The position numbers and the translations under genes are program-made. 64,000 bases of DNA, taken from assembly GCA_003490145.1 (NCBI GenBank), contig QULQ01000003.1, positions 97,712 to 161,711 on the forward strand, given 5' to 3'. Position 1 is the first letter of the stretch. Each line of letters opens with the position of its first letter. Source of the stretch: Lachnospiraceae bacterium OM04-12BH. GTDB lineage: Bacteria; Bacillota; Clostridia; Lachnospirales; Lachnospiraceae. The notes under the pieces are model-generated. The model saw nothing but the letters and a program-made list of their open reading frames with translations, did no database searches and was not told the origin of the DNA. Of the stretch, positions 27,252 to 36,424 are shown piece by piece.

Positions 27252-27280
27252 TTGGAAACAAAACGCAACAATGTTATAAT
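27252..27280 (+). promoter_or_regulatory. Promoter for the DJ-1/CBS/GreA-type genes
   Basis: TTGGAA, a 17-base spacer and a perfect TATAAT, about 90 bases before the DJ-1 family gene. Confidence 0.7.
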
Positions 27281-27372
27281 ATTACAGTAGTCAGTGCACG
27301 GAAAGGAAGGAATATAAATTTCCGGAGTGCTGGTCTGACAGAATGATTACATAGAAAAGAAGGTTGAAGAGT

Positions 27373-27924
27373 ATGAACCGTATAGGGGTATTTTTTGCAG
27401 AGGGTTACGAAGAGATCGAGGCACTTACGGTAGTAGATCTGCTTAGACGGGCAGATATCCAGGCGGATATGGTTTCCATTACAGCAGAAAAGACAGTGAA
27501 AGGATCTCATGGAATTGCAGTTGGAATGGATCAGGTGCTTTCTGAAGCAGATTTCGGCGCATTCGATGGAATCGTGCTTCCGGGCGGTATGCCGGGAACG
27601 AAGAATCTGGAGCACTGTGAGGAGCTGATGAAGCAGGTAGATGCTTTTATGAAGGATGGAAAGCTGGTCTGTGCGATCTGTGCAGCACCCTCTATTCTTG
27701 GACACAGAGGACATCTGCAGGGCAGAAAGGCTACTGTTTATCCGGGAATGGAAGGCGAACTGACAGGTGCTGAGTGGACAGCAGACAAGGCTGTCACAGA
27801 CGGCAACATCATTACTGCAAGAGGAATGGGCTGTGCCATTGCCTTCGGACTTGCGATCATAGAGAAGCTCAAGGGAAAGCAGGCAGCTGATGAGATGGCA
27901 CAGAAGGTTGTATACCAGCTGTAA
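27373..27924 (+). CDS. DJ-1/PfpI family protein (YajL-like)
   Basis: 183 residues from the ATG at 27373; a TTG three codons upstream is less likely. The fold signature includes FFAEGYEEIEAL (acidic residue of the active site), IVLPGGMPGTKNL and the nucleophilic elbow Cys in VCAICAAPSILG. Family members act on glyoxals or protect proteins under oxidative stress. The gene begins a short operon with a CBS protein and a GreA-type factor. Confidence 0.9.
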   Translation: MNRIGVFFAEGYEEIEALTVVDLLRRADIQADMVSITAEKTVKGSHGIAVGMDQVLSEADFGAFDGIVLPGGMPGTKNLEHCEELMKQVDAFMKDGKLVCAICAAPSILGHRGHLQGRKATVYPGMEGELTGAEWTADKAVTDGNIITARGMGCAIAFGLAIIEKLKGKQAADEMAQKVVYQL

Positions 27925-27959
27925 AAACAGAAGAGACAGATAATTGGGGATAATACAAT

Positions 27960-28433
27960 ATGAATATTTTATTTTTTCTGACACCCAAAAATGAGGTGGC
28001 ATATATCCACGACACAGATTCCCTGCGTCAGGCACTGGAAAAGATGGAGCATTATGGGTATTCCGCAGTGCCTATCATCAGTGAAGACGGACAGTATGTG
28101 GGAACACTGACAGAGGGAGATCTGCTCTGGTGCATTAAGGAGCAGAAAAATCTTTCTGTAAAGGAATCGGAAGATATTTCTATTATGAGCATCAAAAGAA
28201 AATGGGATAATGAACCGGTGGATGTGGATGTAAACATGGAAGATCTGCTGAATAAGGCAATGAATCAGAATTTTGTGCCGGTGATTGATGACAGAAAGCG
28301 TTTTATCGGTATTATTACCAGAAAGGATCTGATCCAGTATCTGTGCAAGAAGCTGGTGACTGTACAGCTTGAAGCCGGCGGTATGAGTATTGGTCAGATG
28401 CAGCCTGGTAAAATGGAAATGAATCGGAGATGA
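27960..28433 (+). CDS. CBS-domain protein
   Basis: 157 residues with two CBS motifs: SLRQALEKMEHYGYSAVPII near 22 and LLNKAMNQNFVPVIDD near 98, each followed by a GTLTEGDLL or GIITRKDLI segment. It is a Bateman module without a fused effector, probably sensing adenine nucleotides and acting on another protein. It lies 35 bases after the DJ-1 gene and 6 bases before the GreA-type gene. Confidence 0.88.
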   Translation: MNILFFLTPKNEVAYIHDTDSLRQALEKMEHYGYSAVPIISEDGQYVGTLTEGDLLWCIKEQKNLSVKESEDISIMSIKRKWDNEPVDVDVNMEDLLNKAMNQNFVPVIDDRKRFIGIITRKDLIQYLCKKLVTVQLEAGGMSIGQMQPGKMEMNRR

Positions 28434-28439
28434 GGGGAA

Positions 28440-28943
28440 ATGTATAATCAGTTAACAGAAAAGGACATTCAGGCCATGGAGGCAGAGATAGAGGACAGAA
28501 AGTTGAATGTCAGGCCAAAACTTCTGGAGGCTGTCAAGGAAGCAAGAGCGCAGGGCGACCTGAGTGAAAATTTTGAATATTACGCAGCAAAGAAAGAAAA
28601 AAACAAAAATGAGAGCAGGATCCGTTTTCTGGAGAGAATGATCAAAACAGCCGAGATCATACCGGATGATTCCGGAGAGGATGAGATCGGAGTCAATACC
28701 AGAGTTACGGTACAGTTTGAAGATGACGGCAGTGAAGAAACCTATAAGCTTGTGACGACCATGCGGGGTGATTCCCTGAACGGACTTGTGAGCGTGGAAT
28801 CGCCCATAGGGAAGGCTCTGCTGAAGCATAAGGCCGGAGACCGGGTTTATGTGGAGATCAATAAGAATGCCGGTTATTATCTTATTGTTAAAAAAATAGA
28901 AAAAAATCCGGATGAAGAGGAAGAAAGACTCCGGGATTTTTAA
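28440..28943 (+). CDS. GreA/GreB-family transcription elongation factor
   Basis: 167 residues. The N-terminal coiled coil carries the functional tip acidic pair in EARAQGDLSENFEYYAAKKE (residues 34-53), and the C-terminal FKBP-like domain has SPIGKALLKHKAGD. It rescues backtracked RNA polymerase by stimulating transcript cleavage. The C-terminal tail is acidic. Whether it is the main GreA or a paralog cannot be told from the window. Confidence 0.9.
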   Translation: MYNQLTEKDIQAMEAEIEDRKLNVRPKLLEAVKEARAQGDLSENFEYYAAKKEKNKNESRIRFLERMIKTAEIIPDDSGEDEIGVNTRVTVQFEDDGSEETYKLVTTMRGDSLNGLVSVESPIGKALLKHKAGDRVYVEINKNAGYYLIVKKIEKNPDEEEERLRDF

Positions 28944-29027
28944 GGCAAAACTTACCAACATATTTTTTTCAGCAGCGTAGATACTATGAACAAGATAAGT
29001 GATACGAAAGGCTTTGAATGAAGAAAA

Positions 29028-29062
29028 CTTCAGGATAAGCAGCGTAAGAGCTTATCTTGAAG
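29028..29062 (+). other. Structured leader hairpin upstream of the spore protein gene
   Basis: 13-bp stem CTTCAGGATAAGC / GCTTATCTTGAAG (one G-U pair) with a nine-base loop, followed by a small GCC GAAA GGC hairpin just before the ribosome site. There is no T-run, so it is not a simple terminator. Confidence 0.6.
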
Positions 29063-29104
29063 AATAGATAGCCGAAAGGCGGAAAAATTATGGAGGTAAA
29101 GAAT

Positions 29105-29305
29105 ATGGCAAGCAAATCTTCTAATAAAGTAGAAGTTCCTGAAGCAAAAGCTGCTATGGATCGTTTTAAGACTGAGGTTGCCTCTGAACTTGGTGTGAGC
29201 TTAAAGGAAGGTTACAATGGTGACTTAACCTCTAAGGAAGCCGGTTCTATCGGTGGCGAGATGGTTCGTAGAATGATCAAGAAGCAGGAAGAGCAGATGA
29301 AGTAA
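29105..29305 (+). CDS. Alpha/beta-type small acid-soluble spore protein
   Basis: 66 residues from the ATG at 29105, which has ATGGAGG just upstream; the ATG at 29090 is part of that ribosome site. Hallmarks are the germination-protease region around FKTEVASELGV and the conserved GYNGDLTSKEAGSIGGEMVRRMI DNA-binding helices. These proteins coat and protect spore DNA. Its presence indicates a spore-forming host. It is normally transcribed by sigma-G; I could not place a convincing sigma-G promoter. Confidence 0.96.
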   Translation: MASKSSNKVEVPEAKAAMDRFKTEVASELGVSLKEGYNGDLTSKEAGSIGGEMVRRMIKKQEEQMK

Positions 29306-29332
29306 TCATCTGACAGATAAGAGAAAAGAATG

Positions 29333-29363
29333 GCCCGTCTGCAAATGCAGGCGGGCTGTTTTT
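29333..29363 (+). terminator. Terminator after the spore protein gene
   Basis: GCCCGTCTGC and GCAGGCGGGC arms around AAAT, then TGTTTTT. Confidence 0.88.
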
Positions 29364-29525
29364 GTCTGGTTGGCATACGCAATTAACTGATAGTGTCAGG
29401 CTTTTTGGATTATATAAAATGATTTCAGAAGGTTTTGGATTGTAAATGAGAAATTTTGACTAACTGCGCAGGCTGTCGTCAGTTGTGTCAGGATGTCATA
29501 AAATGATATGATGAAATGGAGGACA

Positions 29526-29569
29526 GATGTCAGACACTGTGCCCTGTATACAGGCAGTTTTGTGACATC
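29526..29569. promoter_or_regulatory. Nested inverted repeat upstream of the ZIP transporter gene
   Basis: The central palindrome CCTGTATACAGG (29543-29554) is flanked by ACTG/CAGT and by GATGTCA/TGACATC arms, giving three concentric paired blocks. It sits 45 bases before the gene and could be a metal-regulator operator or an RNA hairpin. The remaining 29364-29525 segment shows no gene. Confidence 0.55.
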
Positions 29570-29613
29570 TTTGTTCTGAACATCATATATATAATTAAGA
29601 AAAGAGGAAAAAC

Positions 29614-30408
29614 ATGAATCAGGGAATTGTATGGGCGTTCATGGGAACCGGCTTCACCTTTTTGATGACCGCTTTTGGCGCCAGTGTTGTATTCATATTA
29701 AAAAATGATATGGGAAAAAATCTGCAGAGAGCATTTCTGGGGTTTGCGGCAGGAGTTATGATCGCTGCTTCTGTCTGGTCATTGCTGATCCCTTCCATTG
29801 ATCAGGCAGCTGATATGGGGAATTTCGCCTTTGTTCCGGCAGCAGGGGGCTTTATGCTTGGCGGCATTTTTCTGATGCTGCTTGATATGTTGATGCCGCA
29901 TCTTCATCTGGGAGAAAGTAAGGCGGAGGGTGTTCCCTCCTCCTTCAGAAGGACAACGCTGCTGATCCTGGCAGTGACCCTGCATAACATACCAGAAGGA
30001 ATGGCGGTAGGTCTTGCTTTTGCCCTGGCAGCGCAGCATCCGGAGGATGCATCCCTGTATGCAGCGGCTTTTGCCTTGGCTGTGGGAATCGGCATCCAGA
30101 ACTTCCCGGAAGGAGCAGCAATTTCGCTGCCCCTCCGTCAGGAAGGCATGAGCAGGGGAAAGTCTTTTCTGTATGGCAGTCTGTCAGGACTTGTGGAACT
30201 GATCTTTGGTGTCGGGATCACGATGATCGCAGAGGTGATCACACCATACATGCCATGGTTTCTGGGATTTGCGGCGGGTGCCATGATCTACGTGGTCGTG
30301 GAAGAACTGATCCCGGAGGCCAATCAGGGAGAACATTCCAATCTGGGAACCGTTGGTGTCATGGTTGGATTTCTCATTATGATGGTGCTGGATGTAGCAC
30401 TGTCATAA
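29614..30408 (+). CDS. ZIP-family divalent metal transporter
   Basis: 264 residues, about eight membrane segments. The two metal-site helices are clear: LHNIPEGMAVGLAFALA (HNxPEG) near residue 128 and IGIQNFPEGAAISLPL (QNxPEG) near 163. GufA/ZupT-type ZIP proteins import zinc, manganese or iron. It is transcribed alone; its regulator is not adjacent. SD AAGAGGAAAAAC precedes the start. Confidence 0.93.
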   Translation: MNQGIVWAFMGTGFTFLMTAFGASVVFILKNDMGKNLQRAFLGFAAGVMIAASVWSLLIPSIDQAADMGNFAFVPAAGGFMLGGIFLMLLDMLMPHLHLGESKAEGVPSSFRRTTLLILAVTLHNIPEGMAVGLAFALAAQHPEDASLYAAAFALAVGIGIQNFPEGAAISLPLRQEGMSRGKSFLYGSLSGLVELIFGVGITMIAEVITPYMPWFLGFAAGAMIYVVVEELIPEANQGEHSNLGTVGVMVGFLIMMVLDVALS

Positions 30409-30710
30409 CAAAAATTTAATAAATATGGGTATTTTCACAGTATAATTATAAAAATAAAATACCAAAAACTAAATAGGGACTAAAACATTTATAAAATAAA
30501 GGATATCATATTGACCTTACAGCGGTCATCTGATATCCTTTATTCAGTTTCAAAGATTCTGAATTCCCGGAGAGAAATTGAACACCGGGAATCATTTCAA
30601 AACACAGACAGAATTTATGGAAAGCAGGGAACCAGGAGCTTTCTGTCAGACTGAGCCGATTGCAGGCTCGAGATTCATTTGGTTTAAGAGAATAAGAGGG
30701 GTGAGCTTTC
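30409..30710. other. Intergenic region before the type VII secretion locus
   Basis: About 300 bases holding the terminator at 30495-30544 and a second hairpin (ATTCCCGG at 30563-30570 pairing with CCGGGAAT at 30585-30592) in the presumed secretion-locus leader. I see no clear consensus promoter. Confidence 0.5.
30495..30544. terminator. Bidirectional terminator-like hairpin
   Basis: 14-base arms AATAAAGGATATCA and TGATATCCTTTATT with an inner TGACC/GGTCA stem. It separates the ZIP gene from the secretion locus. Confidence 0.7.
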
Positions 30711-33700
30711 ATGGATACCTTGGAGAGAGGCATATCCGGGCGCAGAATGGTTCTTTTTCTGTCTGCAGGAAAAGCGTTTACAGAGAAGGAGATCTGTTTT
30801 GCGGTGGGGGAAAATTATACGCTGCAGATACCGGCAGAGGAGCTTCACCTGACAGAGTCTTTTTTTCTCTTCCTGAGGCAGAAGGAAGAGGGAGTCCTGG
30901 AGATGAACGGGAAAATAGCAGGAGAAGAAAATCCGTGTATATTGCAGACAGAAGCAGGTGAGGAAGTACTTGTGGTTCTGTATGGGAGGAGAAGAAGCCT
31001 GGACTTTGGAAAACGGATTTTCCTGTCAGGGGGACAACGTGTACATATTGGCAGAAATTATAATAATGAAATGGTATATCGCTGTTTTTCTGGAATAGAG
31101 CCGGTTCATTTGTCACTGCAGGAGACAGAGGAGGGATTGCAGGCAGAGATATGTTCTGGAGCAGAAGGCAGTCAGTCTGGATGTACTGGCAGGGTTTACA
31201 GGGAAGGAATTCTGCTGAAGGGGAGAGAAATTTTGCAAAGTGGGGAAACGATACGGCTTCTTGGACTTTCCATTCTGTATCTGAAAGGATTCCTTTTCTG
31301 TTTTTCTGATTTTGGCACATTGCGGATTTCCCTGTTTGAAGAAGAGAAACCTGCACTGGAGACTGGCAGGAGAGAGCAGTTCCGGAACCAGGATTTTGGG
31401 GAAACAGATGGACTGGTTATGAAGAGCCGGGAGGAGTGGACGGTAACAGGTGGGGAGCTTAAGCTGGAACTGCCCGAGAAAGAACTGGCACAAAGCAGGC
31501 AGCCGTTGTTTCTGACAATTGGTCCTTCCATGACCATGATCCTCCCGATTCTGCTTACGACACTGCTTACTGGACGCCTTCAGGCGGAAGGTGGAAGTGG
31601 TGCAGGCTTTTTCAGGACAGGACTGCTGATGACAGGTATTTCTTCCATGATGACGGTACTGTGGGGTCTTCTTGGGTATCTGTACCGAAAGGGGTATGAA
31701 AGCAGGGAAAGAAAACGAAAGCGGAGGGAATATCTTTCTTATCTGCAGGAAACAGAAGAATATCTGCAGGGTCTGATGGAGCAGAACCGGAGAGCCATGC
31801 TTCATAATGCGCCCGCTGGAAGGGAATATCTGGAAGAGGGAAGTATGTCTGCAGGTGGGAGCATTTATGCAGAACAGTACTCATTTCTGAGGCTTGGACT
31901 CGCAGACATGGATTCTCCATATCAGGTGAAGCTGGATGATGACAGGGGGCGGAAGCAGGCAGAGCTTTATCACAGAGCACAGAAAATGGCAGAGACCTAT
32001 CAAAAAATAGCAGCAGTTCCGGTAGGCTTTGATTTCCGGAAGGAGAGGGTAGTTGGGTTTACTGGTGAGAGAGGCTATGAGACGCTGTGGCAGGCTCTTT
32101 TGCAGCTTGTTGCCTGTCATGATGAAAAAGAGGTAAGGATTGCCTGCTTTTATCAAAAAGAAAGAAGGCAGGACAGGGTGTTTGCTGCGGGAATCCGATG
32201 GCTTCCGCATATCTGGACGGAAAACGGGAAACGTCGGTTTCTGGCAGGAGATGAGCAGGAGGCAGGAGAAATCCTTCCGGAGATAGGAAGATTTCTGACA
32301 GAAAAGGAAAAACAGAAATTTTTCCTGCTGCTGATCCTTGAACCGTCACTGGTGTGCAGCGAAGATATTTACGAAAATCTGTGCCGTAAGGAAGAGGAGG
32401 AAACAGCAGTCTGGTTCCTGGCCAGAGGGCGTGAGGAATTGCCGGCCGCCTGCCGATGCTTTGTCAGAAATGATTGCAGAAGCAGGGAAATCCGATGGAT
32501 GAAGGAGAAGGAAAGAAGGATTGAAAATATTGTATTTGACCAGGATGATCAAGTTACGATCAGCAGATATATGAGGAAGCTGTCACAGAACACCAGTGGC
32601 AGAAGAACACAGGATGAGATCCCTGACAGAATTTCCTTCCTGGAACTGTACGATGCGGAGAAAGCAGAGGATCTTTGCTGTGACAGGCGTTATCGGGAGT
32701 ACCGGGTACTGGAGAGACTGAAGGTGCCGGTAGGTGCCGGGAGCAGGGGCAGAAGGATTTATCTGGATATTCATGAAAAATATCATGGTCCCCATGGACT
32801 TGTGGCAGGAACCACAGGCTCAGGGAAAAGCGAACTTTTGCAGACATTTCTGCTGTCCCTGGCAGTGTCCTTCAGACCGGATGAGCTTTCTTTTTTCATT
32901 ATTGATTATAAGGGTGGCGGCATGGGAAGAGAACTGCAGGAACTGCCGCACTGCACAGGCCTGATCTCCAATCTTTCCGGTGGGCAGATCCACAGGGCAC
33001 TGGTGTCAGTGAAAAGTGAGAATAGAAGAAGACAGAGACTGTTAAAAGAGGTGGGTGTCAGCCATATATCTGATTATGCAGCGCTGTACCGGGATGGGAT
33101 TGTAAAGGAGGCACTGCCGCATCTTCTGATCGTTGTGGATGAGTTTGCAGAACTGAAAAAGGAGGTGCCGGAATTTATGCAGGAGATCATCAGTGTTTCC
33201 CAGGTAGGAAGGAGCCTAGGCGTGCATCTGCTGTTGTCTACGCAAAAGCCGGCTGGGACTGTGGATGACCGGATCTTCAGCAATACCGGGTTCCGCCTCT
33301 GCCTGAAGGTCGCTGACAGGCAGGACAGTATGGATATGCTGAAAAGACCTGAGGCAGCATATCTGACCGGAAGTGGCAGATGTTATCTCCAGGCAGGAAA
33401 TCAGGAAGTTTTTGAACTGTTTCAGACCGGTTATGGAGGAGAGAGCTATGAAGAGACAGCAAGGAAGCAGGCACAGGCAATGATGGTCACAGAGACCGGA
33501 AAACGGATCAGAAAAAGAGAAGGGCAGAGGAAAGCGGCTGAAACACAGCTTCAGGCGGTGATCCGGTATATCAGGAATGTGACAGAGAGAAAAAAGATTA
33601 TGGGAAGCTGTCAGCTGTGGATGCCGGAGCTCCCGGATAAAGTGGATCTTCTGGAATTGCAGAGCTTGCAAAGGGAGGAAAAGAAAGAGAGCGGACAGGA

Positions 33701-35294
33701 ATGGAGAAAGGGAAAAGGGAAAGCCGGGGAAAGACTTCCGGCAGAATATGTTCTTGGCCTTGTGGATGATCCACAGAATCAGTGTCAGTTCCCACTTACC
33801 TATCGCCCGGAGACAGATGGAAATCTGCTTTTGTGTGGCATGGCAGCTACCGGTAAAAGTACATTTTTACAGACGATATTATACCAGCTTGCCGGACAAT
33901 CATCCGGAGAGACCTGTTTCCTTCTGGTATCTATGGATAACCTTTCTCTCAGCTGCTTTCAGAATATGCCAGGGTGTCTTGCTGTTTTGAAGGATGCAGA
34001 AAATATGGAGAGTTTCTTCTATCATACGGAGAAGCTGTTCCTGGCAAGAAAAAAGGAACTGGGCGGGATGAACTACTGGCAGTACAGAGAGCGCCATGAT
34101 CAGTTTCTGCCATTGCTGTTTCTGCTGATTGATGACTATGGAAGCTTCAGGGAACTGACAGGTGACCGGTTTCAGGAGCTGATCGAAAAGATGGCAAGGG
34201 AAGGAAACAGCTGTGGAATTTATCTGATTCTGACAGCTGCGGGGGCTGGCAAGGGAGAAATACAGGGAAGACTGCAGGATCAGTGTAAGACGACATGCTG
34301 CCTGGAGATGAGTGATGTCCTTCAATATGCAGAGGTACTTCGGAAATATCATATTGATGTTTATCCGAAAGAAAACTGTAAGGGAAGGGGGCTGTGCCGG
34401 AGAGGGGAAGATGTGCTTGAGGTACAGTTTGCACTCAGCAGAAAGAATGTGGATGATTATGGCAGGATAGAAGAAATCCGGCAGCTCTGTCAGAGAAAAA
34501 ACAGTGAGCAGCAGGGAAAATGGGAAGGAGAGAAGCTTCCGTATATCCCGGAGGAAGCAACATTCGAAGGAATGTACCGTGATGTGTTTACGGAAGGTAT
34601 GGTATGGATCGGATACGATCAGAAAACAGCAGAAAAAGTGGCGCTTCCAACTGGAAAAAGCAATTTCTTCCTAATATCGGGAACTGTCAGAAGCGGCAGA
34701 CGGACGTTGCTTTGTGGTCTGATTTATGGAATGCTGAAAACCGGGGGAAACGCGGCACTTTTTGAGGGACAGGCTAAGACAGATGGCATGCTTTCTTTTG
34801 AAAAGGAAGAAGGAGGGACATTGTACAGTATTTCAACTGTGACAGAACTGGGAACCTGGCTTGCAGGAGAAGGACAGCGGAGGAAGTATCTTTGTATAGC
34901 TGATCCGGAAGGCTTTCAGAGACTTCTGACAGAGGCAGAGCGGGATGGAAAAAATATATGCAGATCACTGGAAGAGGCCTGCCTTGAAGGAATGCAGATC
35001 CTGAGTATATTTCAGGCAGGGCAGGAGATGAGTCTTTGTGCAGGCTGGCTGTATGAGAAGCATAAGGCATCATCCTGTGGTATCCACCTTGGAGGAAATG
35101 CCGGGAGTCAGAGACTGCTTTCTTTTCCGGATCTGTCATATAGCAGGCTGAACCAAAAGGAGAGAGCGGGAACCGGGTATCTGACGAAAGACGGGAATAC
35201 TGTGATCGTGAGATTGCCGCAGGAAATCAGGGAGGAAAAGGATGATTCTGGTAGAGGTACAGGTGCCGGTGTTGAATCGGCGTTACGATTTTGA
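30711..35294 (+). CDS. essC: Type VII secretion ATPase EssC
   Basis: 1,527 residues, the size of T7SSb EssC. The N-terminus is beta-rich and FHA-like (GQRVHIGRNYNNEMVYRCF near 110), with two membrane helices near residues 265-330. Three FtsK/SpoIIIE modules follow: module 1 Walker A GTTGSGKS (700-707), with IIDYKGGGMGRE, VVDEFAEL and LSTQKPAG; module 2 Walker A GMAATGKS (1043-1050); module 3 GTVRSGRR from 1324, where the P-loop Lys is replaced by Arg. The first module powers export and the others usually bind substrate. It begins an operon of EsaB, WXG100-like and effector-like genes. Confidence 0.95.
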   Translation: MDTLERGISGRRMVLFLSAGKAFTEKEICFAVGENYTLQIPAEELHLTESFFLFLRQKEEGVLEMNGKIAGEENPCILQTEAGEEVLVVLYGRRRSLDFGKRIFLSGGQRVHIGRNYNNEMVYRCFSGIEPVHLSLQETEEGLQAEICSGAEGSQSGCTGRVYREGILLKGREILQSGETIRLLGLSILYLKGFLFCFSDFGTLRISLFEEEKPALETGRREQFRNQDFGETDGLVMKSREEWTVTGGELKLELPEKELAQSRQPLFLTIGPSMTMILPILLTTLLTGRLQAEGGSGAGFFRTGLLMTGISSMMTVLWGLLGYLYRKGYESRERKRKRREYLSYLQETEEYLQGLMEQNRRAMLHNAPAGREYLEEGSMSAGGSIYAEQYSFLRLGLADMDSPYQVKLDDDRGRKQAELYHRAQKMAETYQKIAAVPVGFDFRKERVVGFTGERGYETLWQALLQLVACHDEKEVRIACFYQKERRQDRVFAAGIRWLPHIWTENGKRRFLAGDEQEAGEILPEIGRFLTEKEKQKFFLLLILEPSLVCSEDIYENLCRKEEEETAVWFLARGREELPAACRCFVRNDCRSREIRWMKEKERRIENIVFDQDDQVTISRYMRKLSQNTSGRRTQDEIPDRISFLELYDAEKAEDLCCDRRYREYRVLERLKVPVGAGSRGRRIYLDIHEKYHGPHGLVAGTTGSGKSELLQTFLLSLAVSFRPDELSFFIIDYKGGGMGRELQELPHCTGLISNLSGGQIHRALVSVKSENRRRQRLLKEVGVSHISDYAALYRDGIVKEALPHLLIVVDEFAELKKEVPEFMQEIISVSQVGRSLGVHLLLSTQKPAGTVDDRIFSNTGFRLCLKVADRQDSMDMLKRPEAAYLTGSGRCYLQAGNQEVFELFQTGYGGESYEETARKQAQAMMVTETGKRIRKREGQRKAAETQLQAVIRYIRNVTERKKIMGSCQLWMPELPDKVDLLELQSLQREEKKESGQEWRKGKGKAGERLPAEYVLGLVDDPQNQCQFPLTYRPETDGNLLLCGMAATGKSTFLQTILYQLAGQSSGETCFLLVSMDNLSLSCFQNMPGCLAVLKDAENMESFFYHTEKLFLARKKELGGMNYWQYRERHDQFLPLLFLLIDDYGSFRELTGDRFQELIEKMAREGNSCGIYLILTAAGAGKGEIQGRLQDQCKTTCCLEMSDVLQYAEVLRKYHIDVYPKENCKGRGLCRRGEDVLEVQFALSRKNVDDYGRIEEIRQLCQRKNSEQQGKWEGEKLPYIPEEATFEGMYRDVFTEGMVWIGYDQKTAEKVALPTGKSNFFLISGTVRSGRRTLLCGLIYGMLKTGGNAALFEGQAKTDGMLSFEKEEGGTLYSISTVTELGTWLAGEGQRRKYLCIADPEGFQRLLTEAERDGKNICRSLEEACLEGMQILSIFQAGQEMSLCAGWLYEKHKASSCGIHLGGNAGSQRLLSFPDLSYSRLNQKERAGTGYLTKDGNTVIVRLPQEIREEKDDSGRGTGAGVESALRF

Positions 35295-35484
35295 ACTGGA
35301 TGAGGAAAGCCTTGTAGCAGATTTGACAGAGCTGGTGGCAGAACTGATACGGGAAAAGGAAGAACTGACAGGAAAAACGGAGAAGCATTGCTTTTATGTG
35401 TTGGAGCAGGAGCGGATCCTTAGGGAGGATGAGACACTGGAGCAGCAGGGTGTCCGGAATGGAAATATATTATATCTGATCTGA
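35242..35484 (+). CDS. esaB: Ubiquitin-like T7SS protein EsaB/YukD
   Basis: 80 residues with a beta-grasp pattern (MILVEVQVPVLNRRYDFELD, then QERILREDETLEQQGVRNGN, ending ILYLI). EsaB/YukD proteins are cytoplasmic ubiquitin-fold components of T7SSb. It overlaps the end of essC by 53 bases with its own GGAGGAAAAGG site, strongly linking the two genes. Confidence 0.9.
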   Translation: MILVEVQVPVLNRRYDFELDEESLVADLTELVAELIREKEELTGKTEKHCFYVLEQERILREDETLEQQGVRNGNILYLI

Positions 35485-35512
35485 AAAGAGGATGCAGGAA
35501 AAGGAGAAGAAT

Positions 35513-35818
35513 GTGGAGGATACGGATTTTCTGTTTGATGCAGGAAAATTAAAGGGGATTCAGAATGAAATTTATGAGCAGTCCACCATGCTTTTTGATC
35601 TTCTGTTTCACCTGCAGCAGGAGCTGGATGAGATAAGTATCAAATGGCAGGGAGATGCAGCCACAGCATTTATGGGAGAAATACATATCTGGTGGGAAGC
35701 CTCATATCATCAGGTGGAGCGGCTGCAGGAAGTGGGAAAGTTGCTTTCGCAGGCGGAAGAAAGGGTTCGGCTTTGTGAGGAACAGGTAAAGCAGGAAACA
35801 GGAGGATGGTTTGGCTGA
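35513..35818 (+). CDS. WXG100-family protein, first of five
   Basis: 101 residues from a GTG with AAGGAG six bases upstream. The ATG at 35492 has its purine tract directly adjacent, and the GTG places the central Trp at residue 45, as in the neighbours. Helix-turn-helix hairpin with the WXG turn as IKWQGDAATAF. It lacks the C-terminal YxxxD/E export motif, so it may travel as the partner of another WXG protein. Confidence 0.82.
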   Translation: MEDTDFLFDAGKLKGIQNEIYEQSTMLFDLLFHLQQELDEISIKWQGDAATAFMGEIHIWWEASYHQVERLQEVGKLLSQAEERVRLCEEQVKQETGGWFG

Positions 35819-36113
35819 GGAAAAGGAACTTTATGTAGTCAGCGCACAGCTTCAGGCATTGTCAGAGAAGCTGGAAGGAATGCAGAGGACTGCGGCAGGG
35901 TGCTGTGACATGCTGGATCAGAAGGCAGCAGAGCTGGAGAGCTTTTTTGCAGGCAGGGGTGGAGCTGCTTTGCAGAAGCATTTCCGGAGGGAAACAGAGT
36001 GCTGCAGAGAAGAAATGGAAGGTCTGCATGACTATGCAGAAAGACTTCAGAAAATAGCAGCAGAATATGAAGCTGCTGAGAAGGAGAATCGGAATGGGGC
36101 AGAAGGAACTTAG
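35811..36113 (+). CDS. WXG100-like protein without the Trp, second of five
   Basis: 100 residues from a TTG start with GGAGG six bases upstream, overlapping the preceding gene by eight bases. Same helical hairpin size, but the turn reads FFAGRGGAAL, so Trp is absent and only the G-x-G part remains. The C-terminal export motif YEAAE is present. A noncanonical WXG partner is likely. Confidence 0.75.
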   Translation: MAEEKELYVVSAQLQALSEKLEGMQRTAAGCCDMLDQKAAELESFFAGRGGAALQKHFRRETECCREEMEGLHDYAERLQKIAAEYEAAEKENRNGAEGT

Positions 36114-36405
36114 CATTCACTTTCAGGAAATGGGAGAATTAACGGATGAGCTACAGGAAATTGCAGAGGAAATAAAAAATCTGATACAGGGGAAGGGAGA
36201 GGAGATCCTTACCTGTCTGCAGAGCAGCTGGCGGGGAGAAGGAGGAGAAAAATACAGAAGGAAGGAGGGAGAACTGCTTGACGATACACAGCAGATCGCC
36301 ATAGTCTTCGGGAAAATTTCACAGGAACTGAAGGAAATGACAGAAAAGGTATATGAAGCTGAAAAGAGCAATGTATTGCTTGGAAAGCTCAGAGAATACT
36401 GGTAG
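36094..36405 (+). CDS. WXG100-family protein, third of five
   Basis: 103 residues from the ATG at 36094 (AAGGAG upstream), overlapping the previous gene by 20 bases. The turn motif is SSWRGEGGEKY with Trp 46. No canonical YxxxD/E: the near match YEAEK has Lys in the final position. Two long amphipathic helices predicted. Confidence 0.82.
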   Translation: MGQKELSIHFQEMGELTDELQEIAEEIKNLIQGKGEEILTCLQSSWRGEGGEKYRRKEGELLDDTQQIAIVFGKISQELKEMTEKVYEAEKSNVLLGKLREYW

Positions 36406-36424
36406 AAAATGGGAGGAAAACGGT

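Noticed and set aside
30578..30961. 127-codon plus-strand frame at the start of essC
   Set aside because: No ribosome site, overlaps the essC start in another frame and has no family resemblance.
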